This document shows positions 45,116 through 52,501 of a stretch of DNA of 64,000 bases, in pieces; the first letter of the stretch is position 1, and each line of letters begins with the position of its first letter. The position numbers were made by a program, and so were the translations under genes. The stretch lies in the NCBI GenBank assembly GCA_003573975.1, contig AP018533.1:2976319-3040318 (forward strand), read 5' to 3'. The DNA comes from Clostridiales bacterium CCNA10 (lineage in GTDB: Bacteria; Bacillota; Clostridia; Oscillospirales; Oscillospiraceae). The notes below the pieces were generated by a model. That model did no database searches. It saw only the letters and a program-made list of their open reading frames with translations, and was not told the DNA's origin.

Positions 45116-45763
45116 ATGAAATCTGTTTTACTGATCGGCCTGGGGCGGTTTGGCCGCCACATGGCCCAAAAGCTCCGGGACCTGGGCCACGAGGTGTTGG
45201 CAGTAGATAAGGATGAGGAGCGCGTCAACGCCGCCCTGGCCTATGTGACCAATGCTCAGATCGGCGACAGCACCAATCCCCAGTTTATCGGCTCCCTGGG
45301 GGTGCGGAACTTCGATCTCTGCGTGGTGGCCATCGGAGACAGCTTCCAGAGCTCTCTGGAAACCACCGCACTGCTCAAGGAATATGGTGCTCCCTTTGTG
45401 CTCTCCAGGGCCACCCGGGACGTCCATGCCAAGTTCCTCCTGCGCAACGGTGCGGACGAGATCGTCTACCCGGAAAAGCAGATGGCCAACTGGGCGGCGG
45501 TGCGCTACAGCAGCGACCACATCTTTGACTACATCGAGTTGGCCCGGGACTACTCAATTTTCGAGACTGCCGTTCCCAGCAGCTGGGTGGGAAAAACTGT
45601 GGTGGAGCTGTCAGTCCGGCAGACATATCAAATCAATATTCTGGCTACCCGCCACGGCGGACATCTGGAGCTTCTCCCCGGAGGCAGCCACCAGTTCCAG
45701 CCCGATGAGACGATCTATATTTTAGGCGAAAATAAGGATGTACAAAAGTTTCTCAAAAACTGA
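45116..45763 (+). CDS. trkA: TrkA/KtrA-type NAD-binding K+ channel regulator
   Basis: A 215-residue protein starting at ATG 45116, with GGAGG about 8 bases upstream. The RCK_N Rossmann motif is LIGLGRFGRHMAQ, with an acidic residue at the end of strand 2 (LAVDKDEER). The RCK_C domain (about 135-215) closes the protein. It forms the gating ring on TrkH and binds nucleotides. It lies 19 bases after trkH, one operon closed by a terminator. Confidence 0.95.
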   Translation: MKSVLLIGLGRFGRHMAQKLRDLGHEVLAVDKDEERVNAALAYVTNAQIGDSTNPQFIGSLGVRNFDLCVVAIGDSFQSSLETTALLKEYGAPFVLSRATRDVHAKFLLRNGADEIVYPEKQMANWAAVRYSSDHIFDYIELARDYSIFETAVPSSWVGKTVVELSVRQTYQINILATRHGGHLELLPGGSHQFQPDETIYILGENKDVQKFLKN

Positions 45764-45775
45764 ACTACATCAACA

Positions 45776-45811
45776 GGCGCGGCCCGGACACCAAAATGTC
45801 CAAGCCGCGCC
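45776..45811 (+). terminator. Terminator of trkH-trkA
   Basis: GGCGCGGC...GGACA pairs with TGTCC...GCCGCGCC around CCAAAA; T-rich tail follows. Confidence 0.75.
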
Positions 45812-45872
45812 TTCGCTTATCCTATCCCTTCTGTAGAACTTCCCCCATGCAGCAGCAGCCTGTTTCCCTTTC

Positions 45873-46184
45873 TCAGCGGTACTTCACCGCAGTGCCATAG
45901 GAAATGACCTCAGCTGCTCCCTGCATTACGGAGGAGGAGCCGTACCGGATGTTGATGACCGCGTCCGCTCCCAGGCTTTCTGCCTCATCCACCATGCGCT
46001 TCACGGCGATCTGACGGGCCTCATTGAGCATCTCAGTATAGCCGGTGATCTCGCCGCCCACCAGGGTCTTCATCCCCGCCATAAAATCCTTGCCGAAGTT
46101 TTTGGACTGGACCACCGTACCCTTCACGATGCCCAGCACATCCAGGTCCTTCCCCGGAATGTAATCGATGTTGACCAACAGCAT
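45873..46184 (-). CDS. YbjQ/UPF0145 family protein
   Basis: A 103-residue protein of the YbjQ (DUF74) family, which forms pentameric beta-barrel rings. Family text: VLGIVKGTVVQSKNFGKD, then GEITGYTEMLNEARQIAVKRM and GADAVINIRYGSS. GGAGG lies about 7 bases upstream. Function unknown; sometimes called heavy-metal-binding without firm evidence. It follows the MerR gene cluster by 12 bases and could be its last member. Confidence 0.92.
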   Translation of the reverse strand: MLLVNIDYIPGKDLDVLGIVKGTVVQSKNFGKDFMAGMKTLVGGEITGYTEMLNEARQIAVKRMVDEAESLGADAVINIRYGSSSVMQGAAEVISYGTAVKYR

Positions 46185-46196
46185 ATCAAATTCCTC

Positions 46197-46451
46197 CTAA
46201 TTCAGATCAGACTGCGCGCAGCCGATCTCTTTGATTCTTATATTCAGCGCCCACAGCACGGGGAGCACCAGACCCAGACAGCCCACAGCCAAGGTTGTGA
46301 ACAGGATCTCCAGCCAGCGGGGAAGTTCCGGGATCGTACAGAGCGCTCCAAAGCCCGCGGCACAGGCCAGCTGGAACAGACCGAACAGGAGCACTCCTCC
46401 AACCGCGGACCGCTTCTCCGCCCCTCTGCTGTCAGTACTTCCGCGCTTCAT
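46197..46451 (-). CDS. Small two-segment membrane protein, fourth gene of MerR operon
   Basis: An 84-residue protein with two hydrophobic segments (about 16-37 and 48-72) and a short tail ending RIKEIGCAQSDLN. The tail starts like those of its three upstream neighbours (R-x-K/R-E-I) but has lost the rest of the shared motif. Its ATG lies inside the last codons of the preceding gene, in another frame. Family unknown to me. Confidence 0.6.
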   Translation of the reverse strand: MKRGSTDSRGAEKRSAVGGVLLFGLFQLACAAGFGALCTIPELPRWLEILFTTLAVGCLGLVLPVLWALNIRIKEIGCAQSDLN

Positions 46452-46704
46452 TCAGTTCCCCCTCTTCGATCTCCCGCAGCCGCTGCCGCAGTACCACCAA
46501 ACTGAACGGTATGGTGATCAGCGCCAGGACCGCCAGCCACAGCAGCACCCGATGGAGCCGGGGCCACGGGGTGCGGCCCCGGGCGCAGAACAGAAGGGCT
46601 GCCGCGCCCACGCGGAACCCCGCGCTGATTAGGACGCTCTTCACCGCCTCCCGCTTCTGCTCTGCCTGCTCCCAGTCAGTATTTTTTTGCTTCGTCCTCC
46701 TCAC
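46432..46704 (-). CDS. Small two-segment membrane protein, third gene of MerR operon
   Basis: About 90 residues from a GTG at 46704 (VRRTKQKNTDWEQ), which overlaps the end of the gene before it; the longer upstream frame has no better start. Two hydrophobic segments (about 22-42 and 50-75), then a tail RLREIEEGELNEARKY. Tail and layout match the neighbours. Function unknown. Confidence 0.6.
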   Translation of the reverse strand: MRRTKQKNTDWEQAEQKREAVKSVLISAGFRVGAAALLFCARGRTPWPRLHRVLLWLAVLALITIPFSLVVLRQRLREIEEGELNEARKY

Positions 46705-46924
46705 CTCCCCGGATCTCCTTCCACCGGTGGAACAGGGCCGCAATGACACCTGCGGCCACGGCTAGCTGAGCCGCCACACCGGCCAGAGCCAGCACGGCAA
46801 AGGCGGCTGGCAGCGCCCCCCACACCGCAGCCAGCCCAAGACTCTGGAGCAAAGCCAGCCCGGCCACCACGGCCGCCACAGCGGTCCCGCCGGCCAGCCC
46901 CTTCCCTTTAGTAGTTTTTCGCAT
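46676..46924 (-). CDS. Small two-segment membrane protein, second gene of MerR operon
   Basis: An 82-residue protein from the ATG at 46924 (MRKTTKGKGLAGG), which lies inside the last codons of the MerR gene in a shifted frame (17-base overlap). Two alanine/leucine-rich membrane segments and a tail RWKEIRGGEEDEAKKY. Function unknown; see the operon-level finding. Confidence 0.6.
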   Translation of the reverse strand: MRKTTKGKGLAGGTAVAAVVAGLALLQSLGLAAVWGALPAAFAVLALAGVAAQLAVAAGVIAALFHRWKEIRGGEEDEAKKY

Positions 46925-47561
46925 CGTCCTCCTCTCCCTTCTGGATCTCCCGGATCCGCTGGTACAGGGCGTACAGCACCCCAAGGATCACCACCCCTGG
47001 CAACGCGATCAGCACCGCCATCAGGGCCAGCGGCGGGGCCTCCTCCGGCTCCACAGTGAATCCCCAGGCCATCAGGGCCATCGCCCCCGCCATGAAAGCC
47101 ACCATGATCAGCGAAGCGGCCACGGCGGCGGCATACCGCACTGGCCTTGCATCCTCCCGCTGCTTGTCCTTAAAGGTGGTGCCCTCCCGCTCCATCTCCT
47201 CCATCCGCTCCAGAAGGCCATCCGCCTCCAGGGTGTCCAGGCGCTGTTCCCAATCCTTTAAGGTGCGGCACAGCTCCATGGAGCGTTCCAGATTCTCCCG
47301 CTCCCGCTCCAGGGTCACCAGATGGCGGCGCATCCCGTCGCCCACGGTGTGGCCCCCCGACTGCATCCGGCGGATCTCCTCCAGGGGCACGCCCAGTTTC
47401 CGCAGCAGCTTGATCTGCTTGAGCTGTTCCACCTCTCCAGGGCCGTACTCCCGATAGCCGTTCTCGCTGTTGCGCCGGGGGGCAATGAGGCCCTTCTCCT
47501 CGTAAAAGCGGATATTCTTTTTGGTGACGCCCACCTGGGCCTCTACCTCATTGATCTTCAC
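46908..47561 (-). CDS. MerR-family regulator with C-terminal membrane segments
   Basis: A 217-residue protein. The MerR winged helix is clear: GVTKKNIRFYEEKGLIAPRR, then NGYREYGPGEVEQLKQI and LRKLGVPLEEIRRM. A helical dimerisation region (about 75-130) leads to two hydrophobic segments (about 142-165 and 178-200) and a tail RIREIQKGEEDDAKNY. A membrane-tethered MerR protein is unusual; it could sense an envelope signal through the small membrane proteins encoded after it. Effector unknown. Confidence 0.85.
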   Translation of the reverse strand: MKINEVEAQVGVTKKNIRFYEEKGLIAPRRNSENGYREYGPGEVEQLKQIKLLRKLGVPLEEIRRMQSGGHTVGDGMRRHLVTLERERENLERSMELCRTLKDWEQRLDTLEADGLLERMEEMEREGTTFKDKQREDARPVRYAAAVAASLIMVAFMAGAMALMAWGFTVEPEEAPPLALMAVLIALPGVVILGVLYALYQRIREIQKGEEDDAKNY

Positions 47562-47765
47562 GCTCTGATCCTCCCGTCCCGTTTTCTGTGGCTAGGATAC
47601 ACCTTCCACCAGGGGGAAGGTCAAGGGCATTTTGAAAAAATCCACTCTTCCAGCAGGGGGAGGGCCTGAAAAGGTTCCGGACTCTCTTTGTGCCGGAGGG
47701 TTCGCCCTGTGCAGGACCAAACGGGCGCGCCTGATCGCTCGGCTTCTAATTTCTGCGGTGGTGAC

Positions 47766-48345
47766 CCGGCGGGCGGGCCGGTGTCCCACCCCTACGGCAT
47801 ACAAAGAAAGTCCTTCTAACGAAATAACGGGAGGGGCAAGCCCCTCCCCTACGAAATGACAGGAAAAGCGGTCCTCAGCGGCGGATGGGCGGCCACCGTA
47901 CCACGCAGGACCGAAATTGCCCCGTAGGGGCGGGTCTCCTGACCCGCCCGCATAGGCCGCCGTCAGGCGGCCCCCAACGCAAAGCCCAGTGAAGTGGGTT
48001 TGCGTTGGAGAGGCGGAGCGATGGAACGAGCAAGCTTTGCCCACTGGGCGAAGCGAGGAATATGCAATCCGCGACGCCGAGAGGCCGCCCCACAGGGCGA
48101 AATCCTCAACGTGGAATGAAACCCTTCTGAAAAAACGGCGAGCGGGTCAGGAGACCCGCCCCTACAACACCTCAGGTAAAATGTAGCAAAAACCGGACAA
48201 TGGGCGCACACTGTGCGCCCCTACGGCGTTTCAAGAGAATCACAGCAGAACGGGACAACGGGAGGGGCAAGCCCCTCCCCTACGGATGGATGGGGAAATA
48301 TTCCGCGGCGGAGAACAGGCGGGCGGGCCGGTGTCCGCCCCCTGC
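47766..48345. repeat. Array of palindromic repeats ending in CCCCTAC
   Basis: A roughly 580-base gene-free stretch with at least seven short GC-rich palindromes, most ending CCCCTAC: 47766-47796, 47828-47852, 47924-47947 (inverted), 48142-48165, 48202-48224, 48258-48283 and 48318-48345. Units at 47828 and 48258 share GGGAGGGGCAAGCCCCTCCC. The palindrome arms differ while pairing is kept. No convincing gene lies in 47600-48440. Confidence 0.75.
47924..48165. mobile_element. MITE-like unit with 24-bp inverted ends
   Basis: GTAGGGGCGGGTCTCCTGAC (continuing CCGC) at 47924-47947 is the exact reverse complement of 48142-48165. The ends are themselves palindromic and enclose a 10-bp stem (47974-47983 with 47999-48008) that recurs in altered form near 58134. 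It has no coding capacity. Confidence 0.55.
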
Positions 48346-48362
48346 AATATTTCATTTTCCTC

Positions 48363-48391
48363 TTGACAGAGACATCTGTTATCCCTATAAT
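48363..48391 (+). promoter_or_regulatory. Consensus sigma-A promoter of the Xre operon
   Basis: TTGACA at 48363-48368 and TATAAT at 48386-48391 with exactly 17 bases between: a perfect consensus. Confidence 0.85.
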
Positions 48392-48393
48392 AC

Positions 48394-48421
48394 GAAGTAT
48401 CCTTCACATGAAGGATACTTC
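48394..48421 (+). promoter_or_regulatory. 12-bp perfect inverted repeat at the transcription start, candidate operator
   Basis: GAAGTATCCTTC-ACAT-GAAGGATACTTC begins 3 bases after the -10 box and so covers the expected +1. The following T run could also make it a weak terminator, but the position favours an operator for the Xre protein encoded next. Confidence 0.65.
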
Positions 48422-48448
48422 ACTTTTTGATCGGGAGGGGATCCATCC

Positions 48449-48682
48449 ATGCAAAACCGCGTCCGGGAGCTGCGCACCGCCGCCGGCCTGACCCAGCAGC
48501 AGCTGGCGGAGCAGGTCCGCGTCTCCTCCCGCACCATCATCTCACTGGAAAAGGGGCAGTACAATCCCTCCCTGCTGCTGGCCTACCGCATCGCCGTGCT
48601 GTTCGGCGTCACGGTGGAGGAACTATACTGCCTGGAAGAAAATCTGCGTCTGGAGGAAGAAAAATATGAAAATCTATCATAA
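48449..48682 (+). CDS. Xre-family regulator
   Basis: A 77-residue helix-turn-helix protein: RVRELRTAAGLTQQQLAEQVRVSSRTIISLEKG is followed by YNPSLLLAYRIAVLFGVTVEELY, the YgzD/YozG-like small Xre type. GGGAGGGG lies about 10 bases before the ATG. It overlaps the membrane protein gene by 17 bases. Such regulator/membrane protein pairs usually form small autoregulated operons; the promoter and operator in front support this. Confidence 0.9.
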   Translation: MQNRVRELRTAAGLTQQQLAEQVRVSSRTIISLEKGQYNPSLLLAYRIAVLFGVTVEELYCLEENLRLEEEKYENLS

Positions 48683-49100
48683 GAAAAACTTTTCGGAAGA
48701 CATCCTGCTGACCGGCCTGGGTTTGCTTCTTCTGGTGACCATGCTTCTGAGACAGTGCTTCCGCCCGAAATCGGTCCTGATATGTACTGCGGCCCTGCTG
48801 TTGGGCCTGGGCCTTCTGTTCCGCAGCCTGTCCAGGCAGTGCGCCCGGGCGGACCGTCTGGAGGAGCTGGACGAGCGGAACCTCCTCATCCAGCTGCGCA
48901 GCAAAGGTCTGGCCTTCTCCATCGTGCAGAACGCCCTGCTGGTCCTCTGTCTGCTCAGTGCGGCAGGCGGGGTGCTGCGTTCCAGTGACCGGGAGGCCCA
49001 GCTGGTATTCGGCGGGATGCTGGTCCTGTCCGGGCTGCTCTGGTTCCTCTCATTTTTAGTGGAACTGCTCTGTGGGATCTACTATGAGCGGCGGCTCTGA
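48666..49100 (+). CDS. Small membrane protein paired with the Xre regulator
   Basis: A 144-residue protein with four hydrophobic segments (about 12-28, 36-52, 85-103 and 110-135) around a charged middle containing RLEELDERNLLIQLRSKG. This D-E-R-N-x-x-I motif is known from DUF2178/DUF3796-like membrane partners of Xre regulators. Translationally coupled by overlap. Function unknown. Confidence 0.7.
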   Translation: MKIYHKKNFSEDILLTGLGLLLLVTMLLRQCFRPKSVLICTAALLLGLGLLFRSLSRQCARADRLEELDERNLLIQLRSKGLAFSIVQNALLVLCLLSAAGGVLRSSDREAQLVFGGMLVLSGLLWFLSFLVELLCGIYYERRL

Positions 49101-49145
49101 CACCCCTTTTCCAAAAACATCACAAACCCCCAAGGAGGTCTTACC

Positions 49146-49859
49146 ATGACACGCACCAAGCAACAGGAGCTGGAACAGGCCCAGAACCTGCACCTGATTC
49201 GGGACGAACGGGATCTTGAACTGGAGAACAGGGCCCGGAGCCGGGCCCACGCCGGCCTTCAGCTGGGCTGCCTGCTGCTGGCAGCGCTCTGCTATCTCCA
49301 GGGAGATCCCGCCTGGACCGTCCTTCTGGCCCTCCCGCTGTTAGGATGCTCCATCCAGTGCTTCTGCCGCTATGCCGGGGACCGAGAGCCCCTCTTTCTG
49401 GCGGGCGGCTTTCTCTCCGGCCTCCTGGCCCTGTTTCTGGGCGGCCCCTTTTTGGTCCGGCTTCTGAGAGAAAGCCCCCTCTCCCCGGGCCGCCTGGCCT
49501 GCTTTGTCCTTCTCGCCGCTCTGCTCACCGCCCTGGCCGGACTGCTGTTCGTCCTGATGGTGCTGTCCGCCTTCTGGCTAAAAGCTAAGCTCCACAGGAT
49601 GGACGGGGACCGGTGGGAGGACTATTTTCAGTCCGTCTCCACCCTGCGGCTGCTGCTCTGTCTGGGGGGCGCCAGTCTGCTTTCCCTTCTTCTCACCGCC
49701 TGGGCCAGCGTTCCCCTGTTCTCGGTGCTGGGCTTCCCCGCCCCGGAGCGGCTGGCTGTGGTGTACCTCGCCGCGGGGGCGGTAAAGATGTTCCACAAGC
49801 TGAGCCGGGGGCGGGAGGAAGTGCTCCGCCAGCTCATCCGCCTCAAGCCGGGGCGCTGA
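49146..49859 (+). CDS. Membrane protein of unknown function
   Basis: A 237-residue protein; GGAGG lies 8 bases before the ATG. The N-terminal 35 residues are charged and helical (RDERDLELENRARSRA), followed by about six membrane segments and a short basic tail. It is 45 bases after the Xre partner gene and probably the third gene of that operon. The N-terminal phrase recalls DUF6442-type proteins; this is uncertain. Confidence 0.6.
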   Translation: MTRTKQQELEQAQNLHLIRDERDLELENRARSRAHAGLQLGCLLLAALCYLQGDPAWTVLLALPLLGCSIQCFCRYAGDREPLFLAGGFLSGLLALFLGGPFLVRLLRESPLSPGRLACFVLLAALLTALAGLLFVLMVLSAFWLKAKLHRMDGDRWEDYFQSVSTLRLLLCLGGASLLSLLLTAWASVPLFSVLGFPAPERLAVVYLAAGAVKMFHKLSRGREEVLRQLIRLKPGR

Positions 49860-49867
49860 CTGCCTCC

Positions 49868-50302
49868 TCAAAAGCGGCGGCGGATAATATTTTCGGAGAT
49901 CTCCCCCAGCGCCTGGGCCGCCTCCATGTCGAAGCGCTGGCTCCGGGCCAGGTCCGCCAGGGAGACGATCCCCACCAGCCGCCCGTCCTCCACCACCGGC
50001 AGACGGCGAACCTGCTGGACCGACATCAGCCGGGTCGCCTCCCGGCAGTCATCCCGGGGGGAGACTGCCGTGCAGCCCCGGGTCATAATGTCCCGCACCA
50101 GTGTCTGGGCCGGGTCCTCCTCCGCCGCCACACACCGCAGCACAATATCCCGGTCTGTGACCATTCCCCGCAGCCGCCGGTCCGCCCCGCAAACCGGCAG
50201 GGCCCCCACGTTGTGCCGGCTGATGAGCCGGGCGGCCAGAGCCGCGGAGGCGGTAGGTTCGATGGTGACCACGCTGGGATTCATCAATTCCTTCACTTCC
50301 AT
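49868..50302 (-). CDS. Protein with two CBS domains
   Basis: A 144-residue CBS pair. CBS1: MNPSVVTIEPTASAALAARL with HNVGALPVCGADRRLRGMVTDRDI. CBS2: MTRGCTAVSPRDDCREATRLM with VRRLPVVEDGRLVGIVSLADLA. Such proteins bind adenine nucleotides and regulate unknown partners. Monocistronic and convergent with the upstream membrane gene. Confidence 0.93.
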   Translation of the reverse strand: MEVKELMNPSVVTIEPTASAALAARLISRHNVGALPVCGADRRLRGMVTDRDIVLRCVAAEEDPAQTLVRDIMTRGCTAVSPRDDCREATRLMSVQQVRRLPVVEDGRLVGIVSLADLARSQRFDMEAAQALGEISENIIRRRF

Positions 50303-50427
50303 ACAGATCGTCCTTTCTGTTGCCGGATCTGTCCTTCAGCATGCCCTCACGTCTTCCTTTTTATTCCTTTTTCAGAGGGATAGCAGGCACCTTGACCAAT
50401 TTTTATTCTTGCCTTTCTTCTTTTGAG

Positions 50428-50456
50428 TTGCTTTTTAAACGAAAGAAAGGTATACT
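50428..50456 (+). promoter_or_regulatory. Promoter of the 587-residue membrane protein gene
   Basis: TTGCTT and TATACT with a 17-base spacer, about 55 bases before the TTG start. Confidence 0.55.
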
Positions 50457-50510
50457 GAAGGTGTTTCTATTACGGTCGGCGGCCTCCGCCGGACAAAGGA
50501 GAATGTTATT

Positions 50511-52274
50511 TTGAGTCAAAATTCCAAGAAAAAGCTGCACATACCGACCAGCAAGGCGGGGAAGATCCTGACCAACCTGCTGGTCACTCTGGCTGTGGGA
50601 GGGGCCTACTTCTACGTCTCCCTCCCCGCTCTCAACCTCCAGTCCAACGATTTTTACAGCTTCATGATCCTGCTGTGCGTGGTCTATGTGGTCTCGGCCC
50701 TGATCACCTCCGGCTTCAAGGGGCAGAAGGAAGCCGTCTCGGCCAAGGAACAGGTCCGGGAGTACTTCCGCTTCATCAAGCAGCAGTGCCTGCCGGTGGG
50801 CGTGCTCCTGCTGCTCCTGATGGCTGTCGCCCTGGTGGGCCAGGTGATCTCCATGCCCATCTTCCGGGCCGGAGCCTACCGGGATCTGCTGGCGGTGGAG
50901 GACGGGGAGTTCGCCCAGGACATCGGCCAGATCTCCTTCAGTGAGATCCCCACCCTGGACCGGAACAGCGCCGACTACCTGGGCGACCGCCAGATGGGTA
51001 CCCTCAGCGACATGGTCAGCCAGTTTGAGTACTCCTATGACTCCACCCAGATCAACTACCAGGGCCGCCCGGTCCGGGTCGCCCCCATCGCCTATGCCGA
51101 CCTGGTCAAGTGGTTCACCAACCGGGGCAGCGGCCTGCCCGCCTATGTGATCGTGGACATGGTCACCCAGGAGGCCAAGGTGGTCCGCCTGCCCGAGGAG
51201 GAAGGGATGAAGTACTCCTTCTCTGAGCCTCTTAACCGCAATATCATGCGCCACCTGCGCTTCCAGTACCCCACCTTCATGCTCTCCACCCCCCAGTTTG
51301 AGATCGATGAGGAGGGCCAGCCCTGGTGGATCGCCCCCCGGATCATCAAGACCATCGGCCTGTTCGGCGGCACCGACATCAAGGGCGCTGTACTGTGCAA
51401 CGCCATCACCGGCGAGAGCCAGTACTATGAGGAGGTACCCGCCTGGGTGGATAATGTGTACACCCCGGAGCTGATCATGGAGCAGTACGACTACCACGGC
51501 ACCCTCATCAACGGCTTCATCAACTCCGTGCTGGGCCAGCGGGACGTGACCGTCACCACCCAGGGCTACAATTATATCGCCCTGAATGACGATGTGTATA
51601 TGTACACCGGCGTCACCTCCGCCAATGCCGACCAGTCCAACCTGGGCTTCCTGCTGTCCAACCAGCGCACCAAGGAGACCCGGTTCTACAACGCCCCCGG
51701 CGCCACCGAGCGGGCCGCCCAAGCCTCCGCGGAAGGCGTGGTCCAGGATCTGGGGTACACCGCCACCTTCCCCATCCTGCTAAACATCGCCAATGAGCCC
51801 ACCTATTTCATCCCCCTCAAGGACGCCGCCAATCTGGTCAAGAGCTACGCCATGGTCAACGTGGCCCGGTATGACATTGTGGCCACCGGCAGCTCCGTCA
51901 CCCAGTGCGAGCAGGAATATATTCGGATGCTGTCCGACAAGGGGGTCACCCAGCCCGAGGAGCTGCCCCAGACCACGGCCTCCGGCTCCGTGGCCGAGAT
52001 CCGCTCCGCCGTGTTGGAGGGCAACACCTATTATTTCATCCGGCTGGAACAGGAGAGCGTCTTCTACGCCCTCTCCGCCGCCCAGAACCCCCTGGCGGTG
52101 ATCCTGAACCCTGGCGACCGGGTGACCATCACCCACGCTGCCTCCGATGCGCCCGCCTCCATTCTGGACGGCCATACCCTGACGGTGGACGGCAAGGCCC
52201 AGTCTCAGGCCTCGCTCCCCACTCCCCAGGAGGAGGAGCCAGCTCCTGAGAGTGAGACCGCACCCGCGGCGTGA
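50511..52274 (+). CDS. Large membrane-anchored protein of unknown function
   Basis: A 587-residue protein starting at TTG 50511, with AAAGGAG 8-9 bases upstream. Three hydrophobic segments lie in the first 125 residues (about 20-40, 50-66 and 100-122). The remaining 460 residues look extracytoplasmic and globular, without a catalytic motif I recognise; YVIVDMVTQEAKVVRLPE and PWWIAPRIIKTIGLFGG are the most distinctive phrases. The last 30 residues are acidic and proline-rich. I have seen similar proteins only as conserved Clostridia hypotheticals. Confidence 0.7.
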   Translation: MSQNSKKKLHIPTSKAGKILTNLLVTLAVGGAYFYVSLPALNLQSNDFYSFMILLCVVYVVSALITSGFKGQKEAVSAKEQVREYFRFIKQQCLPVGVLLLLLMAVALVGQVISMPIFRAGAYRDLLAVEDGEFAQDIGQISFSEIPTLDRNSADYLGDRQMGTLSDMVSQFEYSYDSTQINYQGRPVRVAPIAYADLVKWFTNRGSGLPAYVIVDMVTQEAKVVRLPEEEGMKYSFSEPLNRNIMRHLRFQYPTFMLSTPQFEIDEEGQPWWIAPRIIKTIGLFGGTDIKGAVLCNAITGESQYYEEVPAWVDNVYTPELIMEQYDYHGTLINGFINSVLGQRDVTVTTQGYNYIALNDDVYMYTGVTSANADQSNLGFLLSNQRTKETRFYNAPGATERAAQASAEGVVQDLGYTATFPILLNIANEPTYFIPLKDAANLVKSYAMVNVARYDIVATGSSVTQCEQEYIRMLSDKGVTQPEELPQTTASGSVAEIRSAVLEGNTYYFIRLEQESVFYALSAAQNPLAVILNPGDRVTITHAASDAPASILDGHTLTVDGKAQSQASLPTPQEEEPAPESETAPAA

Positions 52275-52501
52275 ACCCAAAGCGTTTCTGACTTCCGCCT
52301 CCGGGCCGGCGTTCTGTCGGCCCGGAATTTTATGCGCAGACCCTCAGAAAAGTAGATACTCTCCTCTCACCCGTGTCGCTTTTGCGCAGTTTTAAGAATT
52401 CCTTTAAAGTTTTTTCATTCCCTTTCCACAGAAAATATGATATACTGGCAGAAAGCCGGACGGATCTGACCGTCCAACCACTGGAAAAAGGCGGGATCAT
52501 T

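Noticed and set aside
47766-48345. CRISPR array
   Set aside because: Repeats are palindromic, differ in sequence and orientation and are irregularly spaced; no cas genes in the window.
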